Of a stretch of DNA of 64,000 nucleotides, positions 1 through 7,635 are shown piece after piece. The notes below the pieces were generated by a model. The model made no database searches, was not told where the DNA came from, and saw only the letters and a list, made by a program, of their open reading frames with translations. Position 1 is the first letter of the stretch, and each line of letters opens with the position of its first letter. The DNA comes from Martinezella lusitana. Its GTDB lineage: Bacteria; Pseudomonadota; Alphaproteobacteria; Rhizobiales; Rhizobiaceae. The stretch lies in contig NZ_WUEY01000002.1 in the NCBI RefSeq assembly GCF_010668395.1, positions 496,001 through 560,000 on the forward strand, read 5' to 3'. The translations under genes and the position numbers were made by a program.

Positions 1-1632
1 AAGCACGAGATGCAGGTCACGGGCATGGAAATGGTAATACAGGCGACTATCGGTGCTGTTTGAGGTCGCTTCTTGTCCGCCAACCGTCCAGTTGCCGGCA
101 AGACCCCACTCGTTGAGTTTCGGAGTTGCCGCGACATAGTCATGGGCAGCATCGTTCACCGTGCCAGCATCATCGACAAAGTTCTGCGAACGCAGGTAGC
201 CGACATAGGTTTCCGGCGACTGGACATCCGCTTCGTCCGAGGCTGCGGCCTCGGCGCCCGTTGCCTTTACCGCGACGATATCGCTGGAGACATTTGCCTT
301 GCCGGCTTCGGCCAGAAGCTGCTGGATCACCCTCTCGGACTGATCGTAATCGCCCTCACCGAAATGGTGGTGGCGTACCTGCCCCTGTGCGTCGATGAAA
401 TAGTGGGCGGGCCAATATTCGTTATCGAAGGCACGCCAGATCGCGTAGTTGTTGTCGATCGCGACGGGATAGGTGATGCCGAGATCGGCAATGGCCTTCT
501 TCACATTGTCGACGTTCTTTTCAAAGGCGAATTCGGGTGCGTGCACGCCGATGACGACAAGGCCCTGATCCTTGTACTTCTGCGCCCAGGCTTCGACATA
601 GGGAATGGCACGCAGGCAATTGATGCAGGAATAGGTCCAGAAGTCGACCAGAACGACCTTTCCCTTCAACCCGGCCGCGGTCAGCGGCGGCGAATTCAGC
701 CATTGCACGGCACCGTCGAGCGAGGGAACCGGACCTTCGACCGGCAGCTGCGCGGCGGCAGGCTTCTGTGTCATCGCCATTGCCATCGAACCGCCGCCGG
801 CGGCTCCATCCGGCTTTGCGCTCATCATCATCTCGTTGGTGGCGCTCATCATCGCACCGCCGTCATTCTTCATGACGACCGATGACGGCTTGTTCGGATC
901 CTGGGCACGGAGGCGGTCGACCAGATTCTGCTCGAGCGATGCTGTGCTTGCGAGAGAGGCCTGTGTCAGGAAGCCTGTATCCAGCCCCATTGCGATCGCA
1001 ACGACCGCGACCAGCACGGCAACGCCGACGCCACGGCGCAGCCACTCGCCGATGCCGAGCGATTGCTTCATCGCCTGGTAAACGCGGCCGCCGATCAGAA
1101 GTGCAAGCGCAAGCGATGTCGCCGCGCCGAGCGCATAGGCAAGCAGCAACAGCGTCGTGCCGACGCTTGCTCCCTGGAGCGCGGCCCCGGTCAGAATAAG
1201 GCCGAGAACCGGCCCGGCGCAGGGCGCCCAGAGCAGACCGGTCGCCACGCCCAGCAGCAACGATGCCGCAACCGCGGACCCTCCGCTCCGGCTCGAACGA
1301 TCGGCCGATTGCGACAGCCGCGCGCCAAGCGACACGAGCGGGCGCGTCAAGCGATCCGAAAGCGACGGAAACAGCAGAATGATGCCGAAAAGCGCAAGCA
1401 GCGCCATGGCCGCATAGCGTCCATATTCGTTCGCCGTCACCGCCCAGCCGCCGCCGAAGGCTGCAAGCGTCGCAACGGCGGCAAAGGTCGCCGCCATGCC
1501 GATCAGCATCGGCAGTGTGCTGCGCAGGAAGGGTTGACCAGCCCGCGCGAAGACGAATGGCAAGACAGGCAGGATGCAGGGGCTGACGATCGTCAGAACA
1601 CCGCCAAGATAAGCGAGAATAAACAAAAGCAT
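1..1632 (-). CDS. dipZ: DipZ-type thiol-disulfide membrane protein (C-terminus outside window)
   Basis: Membrane electron carrier fused to an extracytoplasmic thioredoxin domain; such proteins move reducing equivalents from the cytoplasm to periplasmic thiols. Reading from the ATG at 1632, the product has a CcdA-like hydrophobic first half with the paired cysteines VSPCILP (C19) and APCAGP. A Met/Ala/Ser-rich linker follows, then a TlpA/AhpC-like thioredoxin domain with redox centre YSCINCLR (C336 and C339). The last visible part (LNEWGLAGNWTVGG) matches the beta-sandwich C-terminal extension typical of DipZ. About 544 codons are inside the window and the stop lies beyond position 1. It begins 18 nt after msrB, so the pair is probably one operon and DipZ may help recycle MsrB. 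The Shine-Dalgarno (SD) site is weak. Confidence 0.85.
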   Translation of the reverse strand, partial: MLLFILAYLGGVLTIVSPCILPVLPFVFARAGQPFLRSTLPMLIGMAATFAAVATLAAFGGGWAVTANEYGRYAAMALLALFGIILLFPSLSDRLTRPLVSLGARLSQSADRSSRSGGSAVAASLLLGVATGLLWAPCAGPVLGLILTGAALQGASVGTTLLLLAYALGAATSLALALLIGGRVYQAMKQSLGIGEWLRRGVGVAVLVAVVAIAMGLDTGFLTQASLASTASLEQNLVDRLRAQDPNKPSSVVMKNDGGAMMSATNEMMMSAKPDGAAGGGSMAMAMTQKPAAAQLPVEGPVPSLDGAVQWLNSPPLTAAGLKGKVVLVDFWTYSCINCLRAIPYVEAWAQKYKDQGLVVIGVHAPEFAFEKNVDNVKKAIADLGITYPVAIDNNYAIWRAFDNEYWPAHYFIDAQGQVRHHHFGEGDYDQSERVIQQLLAEAGKANVSSDIVAVKATGAEAAASDEADVQSPETYVGYLRSQNFVDDAGTVNDAAHDYVAATPKLNEWGLAGNWTVGGQEATSNSTDSRLYYHFHARDLHLVL

Positions 1633-1650
1633 CGGTCGGTCTCTGATCGT

Positions 1651-2139
1651 TCAGGCAGTAGCCGGATGAAATTTCATGGCAACGCCATTCATGCAGTAGC
1701 GAAGCCCGGTCGGTTTCGGCCCGTCATCGAAAACATGGCCGAGATGGCCGCCGCAGCGGCTGCAATGCACCTCGTTGCGCACCATGCCGAAAGACGCGTC
1801 GCGCGACGTTGCCACCGCCCCGTCGAGTGGCGCCCAGAAACTTGGCCAGCCCGTACCGCTGTCGAACTTCGTGGCCGAGGAGAAGGCATCCTGATCGCAG
1901 CCGGCGCAGGCGAAGTTACCCTTGCCATGCTCGTTCAACAACGCGCTGGTGAAGGGCCGTTCGGTTCCCTCCTCCCTCAGGACGGCATACTGGTCTGATG
2001 TCAATATCTTCTGCCATTCCTCGTCCGTATGGGAGACGGGAAAATTCGCGGGCGTTTTGGCTGCGGCGGAACCATAGCCCAGTCTCAAACCGATGGCACC
2101 AAGAACCGTTGCTAGAAGCACTCGTCGTCTATTCAGCAT
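1651..2139 (-). CDS. msrB: Exported peptide-methionine (R)-S-oxide reductase MsrB
   Basis: Reduces methionine-R-sulfoxide in proteins. The sequence has both zinc CxxC pairs (FACAGC and HCSRCGGHLGHVF), the substrate loop GTGWPSFW and the catalytic cysteine in RYCMNG. I chose the ATG at 2139 because AAGGAG lies 8 nt upstream; the open frame extends back to 2223 without an equally good site. From 2139 the protein (162 aa) starts MLNRRRVLLATVLGAIG, a Tat-like or Sec leader ending near SAAA. This suggests an extracytoplasmic enzyme, unlike the usual cytosolic MsrB of about 140 aa. Followed 18 nt later by dipZ, which fits a periplasmic repair unit. Confidence 0.9.
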   Translation of the reverse strand: MLNRRRVLLATVLGAIGLRLGYGSAAAKTPANFPVSHTDEEWQKILTSDQYAVLREEGTERPFTSALLNEHGKGNFACAGCDQDAFSSATKFDSGTGWPSFWAPLDGAVATSRDASFGMVRNEVHCSRCGGHLGHVFDDGPKPTGLRYCMNGVAMKFHPATA

Positions 2140-2809
2140 CGCACCGTTCTCCTTCAGCGGATAAGCCGCCGGCTCAAAGGACATTCGAGCTGCCATAGTC
2201 CGGGCAGCGGCATGTCGCGTCACTATGGATTACGGAAGAGACGGCCATTTTGTTACACACATGCTGGTGAGAACACCAAAACGTGATCCGGATGGCCCAT
2301 AGCCTTTATAGCAGACAAACTGCTCACTGACATCAGCGGCGGAGACAAGCCTTCAAAGAGAGCGGGCCAGACGCGTATCGCCGTTCTGGGCGGACGGTTG
2401 AAGCCCACGTCAGGAGGCGAGGAGATGCCGCGTCGCAATCACCGGATCCGGTTCGCCGAACGAAGACGCCAAAGGCATCGGCAGGGAAGAAAGGACCGGA
2501 CCGCGAAAGGGGGTTCGCCCCTCGTAAACGGAACGCTCTCACGGCCGGTCCCGATGTTCCTGCCGGCTAGGCCCGCAAGAGGCGGCGCTTTTGCGCGCCC
2601 ATTGCGGCAATATATTGGCTGACGCTAAAGAATATACCGCCGGATCGAACGCTTGATGTGCCATGGGAAAAGGCTCGCGAACGCATTCCTTCGATGTTGC
2701 TATAATTCCGACGAACAGTAGTATCCATGGCTACTACACGCAAAAAGAGCAAAACCAGGTATCGGTGCGGGGATCGCATGCGCAACACACCATCGGCGAG
2801 GCGTTCCAG
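2140..2809. other. Intergenic region without a convincing gene
   Basis: About 670 bases between divergently transcribed msrB and the GNAT gene. Short open frames occur on both strands but lack SD sites and recognisable domains. A small hairpin (AGGGG-GTTCG-CCCCT, 2508-2522) is visible. An in-frame extension of the GNAT gene back to 2663 is possible but low-complexity and unlike the family. Confidence 0.5.
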
Positions 2810-3382
2810 ATGACCAGGCAATCGCTCCCTCGTGTTTCCATCGGGACGGCGCGCCTCTGCCTGCGGCCCACCTCTGCGACCGACGCAGGCCGGGCGTTCG
2901 AAATCCAGAGCGATTGGAACGTGACGCGCATGCTGGGCAACGCCACTTATCCGCCGGACAAGCGCGCCATAGGGGAGTGGTTTTCCAGCCATGAGCGTGA
3001 ATGGGCCGACGGCACGGCCTATCGTTTCGCGATCGAGCAAGCCGGAAGAATGATCGGTATCGTCGACGTCGATGGTATCGACGGCCGTTTGGGTAGTCTC
3101 GGCTACTGGCTGGAGAGATCGGCCTGGGGCAAGGCCTATGCGTTCGAAGCGGCGCAAGCGCTGATCGGCTTCGTTTTCCAGGACGCCGGCCTGTCGAGGC
3201 TCGAATCCGGTCATGCTTCCGACAACGCCGCCTCGGGTCGCGTGCTGACGAAACTGGGCTTCGAGCAGGTCGGCAGCAGGGAGCTTTTCTCGCACTCCCG
3301 CCGCGAGTCCATTGTTCAGCGCTGCTATGTGCTTGAAAAGGAAGCACGAAATATCGGCCTCAAGGCCGACACGGGAGATTGA
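2810..3382 (+). CDS. GNAT acetyltransferase, RimJ/RimL-like
   Basis: 190-aa predicted N-acetyltransferase of the Acetyltransf_3 type, acting on a protein N-terminus or small amine with acetyl-CoA; substrate not predictable. Family signs are the opening TARLCLRPTSATDA, the central beta strands (MIGIVDVDG, LGYWLERSAWGKAYAFEAAQ) and the C-terminal NAASGRVLTKLGFEQVG, which forms the acetyl-CoA side. I start at the ATG at 2810 with GAGG about 8 nt upstream; the frame is open to 2663, but the extra 49 residues do not resemble the family. Converges with the asparaginase gene. Confidence 0.8.
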   Translation: MTRQSLPRVSIGTARLCLRPTSATDAGRAFEIQSDWNVTRMLGNATYPPDKRAIGEWFSSHEREWADGTAYRFAIEQAGRMIGIVDVDGIDGRLGSLGYWLERSAWGKAYAFEAAQALIGFVFQDAGLSRLESGHASDNAASGRVLTKLGFEQVGSRELFSHSRRESIVQRCYVLEKEARNIGLKADTGD

Positions 3383-3438
3383 GGGCCCGCTTCTTGCCCG
3401 AGCGAGAACTGGCCTACGGCCTTACACGAAGGCTTCCA

Positions 3439-4383
3439 TTACAGATCGATTTCGAAGACCTGCTCGTGGGTCGCGACGAAGGCTCTGCCTTCGGGCGTCA
3501 CCCAGCCGCGAAACATCCCCGGCGTGTTGTAAGGCGCGACAGCCACGCCTTGAGCATCGATAGCCACCAGCCCGGCACCGATCTGGTGAGGCGCGAGGTC
3601 TTGCATTATAAGCCCTTCCGTTGCGGTCGCGATATCCTGCTTCAGATAGGCCACGCGAGACGCCACCTCATGCCCCAGGACATAACGAATGAAGAATTCG
3701 CCCTGACCCGTGCCCGACACGGCGCAGACGCCGTCGCGCGCATAGGTGCCCGCGCCGATGATCGGGCTGTCGCCCACACGCCCTTCCGGCTTGTTGGTGT
3801 ATCCACCCGTCGAGGTCGCGGCCGCCAGGTGGCCTGCGGCATCGAGCGCGACCGCCCCGACCGTGCCGTGCTTTTCGTTTTCCGTCCCGTCGGTGCCGGC
3901 GGCGGCATGGCGTTTCATCGCCTCCAGCGCCTCGACCCGCTTCGGCGTGGTAAAATAGGATTGCGGCTCGATCCGCAGGCCCTTGGCCTCGGCAAAGCGA
4001 TCGGCCGCAGGCCCGGTCATGTATACGGCGCGGCCGTCCTCCATCAACGCGCGCGCCGCCTTGACCGGATTACGGATCGCACGCGATGCGCTGATGGCAC
4101 CGGCCTCCAATGTTGCCCCGCTCATGATCGAGGCATCCAGTTCGTGCAGGCCGTTTTCGTTCAATGCGGCACCATGCCCGGCATTGAAATGCGGACTGTC
4201 CTCCATGACCACGACCGCGGCCTCGACGGCATCGACCGCGCTGTCGCCGGCCCGCAGCCGCGCATGACCCGCACGCAGGGCGGCAGCCAGATCGCGGCGA
4301 GCCCCTTCCCATTCCTCGGGAGTCATGCTGTCCTCCGGCATGACGCCGCAGCCACCATGAATAGCCAGCGCGATCTTCGTCAT
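3439..4383 (-). CDS. iaaA: Isoaspartyl peptidase / plant-type L-asparaginase
   Basis: Ntn-hydrolase that removes isoaspartyl residues from peptides and hydrolyses asparagine. The 314-aa length is normal for the family. The precursor should cleave itself between G173 and T174 in KHGTVGAVALD, exposing the Thr nucleophile. Flanking conserved elements are FNAGHGAALN (residues 66-75), ELDASIMSG and GRVGDSPIIGAGTYA. The N-terminus MTKIALAIHGGCG has the substrate-site strand and no signal peptide, so the enzyme is cytoplasmic. Downstream partner genes are absent; the gene stands alone and converges with the GNAT gene. Confidence 0.92.
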   Translation of the reverse strand: MTKIALAIHGGCGVMPEDSMTPEEWEGARRDLAAALRAGHARLRAGDSAVDAVEAAVVVMEDSPHFNAGHGAALNENGLHELDASIMSGATLEAGAISASRAIRNPVKAARALMEDGRAVYMTGPAADRFAEAKGLRIEPQSYFTTPKRVEALEAMKRHAAAGTDGTENEKHGTVGAVALDAAGHLAAATSTGGYTNKPEGRVGDSPIIGAGTYARDGVCAVSGTGQGEFFIRYVLGHEVASRVAYLKQDIATATEGLIMQDLAPHQIGAGLVAIDAQGVAVAPYNTPGMFRGWVTPEGRAFVATHEQVFEIDL

Positions 4384-4534
4384 TTCCTGCTCCGCTCCTG
4401 TGTCGTCATATCGCTCTTGCCGATGACCGCCCCTGAATGAGGACCGATCGGCCTGACCAGGCGTGCATCCTTACTCTTACGCACCGCGCGTCGCCAGACG
4501 GCATCGGCCACACATGAAAGAAAGGATCAGGCGC

Positions 4535-4918
4535 CTATGACGAATGGCTTCCGGGCGACGTTTCTTCGGGCGACTGTTTGGGCGGAACATTGCCGTTCTG
4601 CTCAACACGATCGCGATGGAGCGCCGCACGGGCGAGCAGCATGAAGGTGACCGGCGTCGTCACCGTCACGAACACCCCGATCAGCAGTTCATGGATGACG
4701 AGCGATTGCGTCAAGGCCGAGAAGAAGATCATCGACGCGATCATGATCGCACCGATGCCGCCGCTGGTGCCCAATGTGGGCGCGTGGATACGCTCGTAGA
4801 ACGTTCCAAGCCGCAAGAAGCCGATGGCGCCGACCAGGGTAAAGAAGGCGCCGACGATGAGAAGCCCACCGACGGGGATTGCCGCCCATAGAGGCATGCT
4901 TTCAAAGGGCGTGCTCAC
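4535..4918 (-). CDS. phaG: Cation/H+ antiporter subunit G
   Basis: Last subunit of the Mrp/Pha (CPA3) antiporter that exchanges Na+ or K+ for H+ across the inner membrane. 127 aa with three predicted transmembrane (TM) segments and the conserved RIHAPTLGTSGG stretch after the first segment. The C-terminal tail is hydrophilic and variable. The start ATG overlaps the phaF stop as ATGA, indicating translational coupling. It ends the six-gene operon; no clear terminator hairpin is visible in the 150 bases before the asparaginase gene. Confidence 0.93.
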   Translation of the reverse strand: MSTPFESMPLWAAIPVGGLLIVGAFFTLVGAIGFLRLGTFYERIHAPTLGTSGGIGAIMIASMIFFSALTQSLVIHELLIGVFVTVTTPVTFMLLARAALHRDRVEQNGNVPPKQSPEETSPGSHSS

Positions 4919-5196
4919 TCGATCACCTCCCCGCGCATCAGGAATTTCGCCAGCGCAACGGTCGCGACAAAGCCGAGCATGCCGATCACGAGCGCCGCCT
5001 CGAAATAGACGACGCGCCCGGTGCCGATGCCAAAGGTCAGCAGGAGCAGCATGGCGTTGACGTAGAGTGTGTCGAGCGCGATGATGCGATCCTGCGCGCG
5101 CGGTCCGCGAAACATACGAATGGAAGCAATCGCCATCGCGGCCACGATCATCACCTGTGCGATTGCAACGGACATCTGGATGATGGTGGCGCTCAT
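4915..5196 (-). CDS. phaF: Cation/H+ antiporter subunit F
   Basis: 93-aa MnhF/PhaF membrane subunit with three hydrophobic segments. The family hallmark is RGPRAQDRIIALDTLYVNA between segments one and two, where a conserved Asp sits in the membrane. Four-base ATGA overlaps with phaE and phaG place it firmly in the antiporter operon. Length matches the family. Confidence 0.93.
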   Translation of the reverse strand: MSATIIQMSVAIAQVMIVAAMAIASIRMFRGPRAQDRIIALDTLYVNAMLLLLTFGIGTGRVVYFEAALVIGMLGFVATVALAKFLMRGEVIE

Positions 5197-5672
5197 GCGA
5201 ATATCTCCATCAGCAAGCTTTCATAGCGATTGGCGACCGTATCGCGCCATGCCGCCTCGTTCTCGAGGTCAAGGACGTGCAGCAGCACGGTATTGTCGTT
5301 GGAATCATATTCCAGCCATGCGGAGCCCGGGGTGCTGGTCAGGATGATGGCGAGCAGCGCAAGCGAAATCTGATCCCTGACCCTCAACTCAAGGACCACG
5401 AAGCCCGGCGTGGCGGTGCGCGACCGTCCCCTCAGGATGATCCATGCCACCTGAAGATTGGATTTCAGGACGTCGAAGACGACCCGGAAGAACAGCTTGG
5501 GCAGCAGATACCATTTCCGCAGCCGAGGCTTTCTGGGCCGCAGCGACGCCATGCCCCAGGAGGCAAAGACTGCAACGACAATGCCGAGGATCAACTGGCC
5601 AAGCGTGAAGCCGTTCAGCAGCAGCCACATCAGGATCAAGCTCAGCGCCAGAAGCGGATAAGGCAACATCAC
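5193..5672 (-). CDS. phaE: Cation/H+ antiporter subunit E
   Basis: 159-aa MnhE/PhaE subunit: two N-terminal membrane helices, then a cytoplasmic domain. Conserved features are the basic stretch before KLFFRVVFDVLKSN and the later TPGSAWLEYD segment. Coupled to phaD and phaF by ATGA overlaps. Confidence 0.93.
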   Translation of the reverse strand: MMLPYPLLALSLILMWLLLNGFTLGQLILGIVVAVFASWGMASLRPRKPRLRKWYLLPKLFFRVVFDVLKSNLQVAWIILRGRSRTATPGFVVLELRVRDQISLALLAIILTSTPGSAWLEYDSNDNTVLLHVLDLENEAAWRDTVANRYESLLMEIFA

Positions 5673-7300
5673 AGGCCTCCCGCTTTGCTTGCCTCGACCG
5701 CGGCGGTAGCCGGCGCGACAACAGCGTTGCGAACCGCATCCACGTAGACGCTCGGATCGCTAAGGGTGCGAATGGTCGCGTCCATGTACCGCATGACAGG
5801 GCCGGCCCAGATGGTCAGTGCCAGCGTCAATGCGAGCAGGCCCATCACCGGAAATATCTCGATGACGAGCACGCGTGGAACCGTGCCCTCCAGCGAACTC
5901 CAGAATGTGCGTATGCCGGCGCGCGTCATGGAGATCAGGGCTGCAATGCCGGAGAGGATGACGAGCAGGATCAGCGTCCAGACGGCAGCGCTCGGAGGAA
6001 TACCGATCGCGCCGGTTCCCATCATGGCCGAAAGCATGGCAAACTTGGCGACGAAACCCGAAAGCGGCGGCAGGCCGGCAAGCAGGATGCCGCAGGCGGC
6101 AAAGCAGATACCGAGCATGGCCATGGTGCCCGGCATGGTGACGCCCTCGCCTTCCGCCGGCTCCTTCTCCTCTGCATCGCCATACGCCTCCATGGTGACG
6201 GCGAGAACGCTGGCGCCGGCATCCTGTCCGCGCTCCACGAGCTCGATCAGCATGAAGAAGGCGCTGATCGTCAGGGTCGAGCTGACGAGATACATCAAGG
6301 CACCGGCTGAAATCGAGCCGTCGTTGATGCCGATCACCGTGAGCAGGGTACCGGACGAGACGAGCACCGCAAAGCCGGCCAGCCGGCCGAGCGCCTGCGA
6401 CGCCAGCACGCCGACGGTTCCGAAAATCAGCGTCGCCATGCCGCCATAAAGAAGCACGGGCGCGCCGAATCCTGCGGAAGGCCCGGTGCTGAACAGGAGC
6501 ATCGTCAGCCGCAGAATGACATAGATGCCGAGCTTGCTCAGAATGGCGAATATGCCCGCGACCGGCGCCGACGCCGCGCTATAGGCCGTCGGCAGCCAGA
6601 AGCAGAGCGGCCACATGCCGGCCTTGATGAGGAAAGCAATGCCGAGCACGCCGGCGCCCGCCTGCATGAGCATACGGCGATCGGCGGACATTTCCGGAAT
6701 ACGGACTGCGAGATCCGCCATGTTCAGCGTTCCCGTCGTACCATAGATCAGGCTGACGCCGATGAGAAAGAGCAGCGCCGCCGCGAGGTTGACGGCAATG
6801 TAGTGCATGCCCGCCTTGACCCTGAGCGGCCCGGAGCCATGCAGGAGCAGGCCGTAGGACGCCGCCAGCATGACCTCGAAGAAGACAAAGAGGTTGAAGA
6901 GGTCGCCGGTCAGGAACGCGCCGTTGACGCCCATCAGCAGCAGCTGGAACATGGTGTGAAAATGCGCCCCGACCGCGTGCCAGCGCGCCAGCGAGAAGAT
7001 CAGCGCGGCGACGGCGACGATGGACGTCAGCAGCAGCATGAGCGCCGAAAGCCCGTCGAGCACGAGCACGATGCCGAAGGGGGCGCTCCAGTTTCCAAGC
7101 AGATAGGCGCGCTCCTGGCCCGCCGATCCGCCTTCCGTGCGGAAGAGCGCGAGCGCGATGACCACCAGCAGGAGCGTGGCGGCCAGGCTCACGAGCGCCT
7201 TCAGCGTGCGCGAGCGCTCGTCGATGAACAGAAGCAGCGCGGCCGCAATCAGCGGAACGAGGATCGGCGCGATGATGAGGTGATGCGACCAGCCCGTCAT
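5669..7300 (-). CDS. phaD: Cation/H+ antiporter subunit D
   Basis: 543-aa homologue of proton-pumping NADH dehydrogenase subunits (NuoM/N-like), one of the two large ion-translocating subunits of the Mrp/Pha complex. About 14 membrane segments. The family-defining stretch NLFVFFEVMLAASYGLLLHG carries the key membrane glutamate, and FLIKAGMWPLCFWLPTAY carries the conserved lysine. A cytoplasmic insertion rich in Glu (around residues 375-395) precedes the last helices. ATGA overlaps on both sides. Confidence 0.95.
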   Translation of the reverse strand: MTGWSHHLIIAPILVPLIAAALLLFIDERSRTLKALVSLAATLLLVVIALALFRTEGGSAGQERAYLLGNWSAPFGIVLVLDGLSALMLLLTSIVAVAALIFSLARWHAVGAHFHTMFQLLLMGVNGAFLTGDLFNLFVFFEVMLAASYGLLLHGSGPLRVKAGMHYIAVNLAAALLFLIGVSLIYGTTGTLNMADLAVRIPEMSADRRMLMQAGAGVLGIAFLIKAGMWPLCFWLPTAYSAASAPVAGIFAILSKLGIYVILRLTMLLFSTGPSAGFGAPVLLYGGMATLIFGTVGVLASQALGRLAGFAVLVSSGTLLTVIGINDGSISAGALMYLVSSTLTISAFFMLIELVERGQDAGASVLAVTMEAYGDAEEKEPAEGEGVTMPGTMAMLGICFAACGILLAGLPPLSGFVAKFAMLSAMMGTGAIGIPPSAAVWTLILLVILSGIAALISMTRAGIRTFWSSLEGTVPRVLVIEIFPVMGLLALTLALTIWAGPVMRYMDATIRTLSDPSVYVDAVRNAVVAPATAAVEASKAGGL

Positions 7301-7635
7301 TTACGGTCGTTCCTTCCATCCACATGGTCCGTGCCGGTCAGGCCGCGCGAGGCCAGCAGGACGACGAGGAACAGGGCCGTTGTCGCGAAGCCGATGACGA
7401 TCGCCGTCAGCACCAGGGCCTGCGGCACCGGATCTGCAAGCGCACGCGTCGCGGTGCCGTCGCCAAGCAGCGGCGGCACGTTTGTCTTCACGCCACCCAC
7501 TCCGAAGATGAAGAGATTGACCGCGTAGGACAGAAGCGACAGCCCGATGATGACCTGATAGGTGCGCGGGCGCAGGATCAGCCAGACACCACAGGCCGTC
7601 ATCACACCGATCGCAATGGACAAGATGAGTTCCAT
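7297..7635 (-). CDS. phaC: Cation/H+ antiporter subunit C
   Basis: 112-aa NuoK-like subunit with three membrane helices; NLFIFGVGG and the PQALVLTAIVIGFATTAL helix are typical. The true start is the ATG at 7635, which overlaps the phaAB stop as TGATG. A longer open frame exists upstream but lies wholly inside phaAB and has no membrane character. Confidence 0.93.
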   Translation of the reverse strand: MELILSIAIGVMTACGVWLILRPRTYQVIIGLSLLSYAVNLFIFGVGGVKTNVPPLLGDGTATRALADPVPQALVLTAIVIGFATTALFLVVLLASRGLTGTDHVDGRNDRK

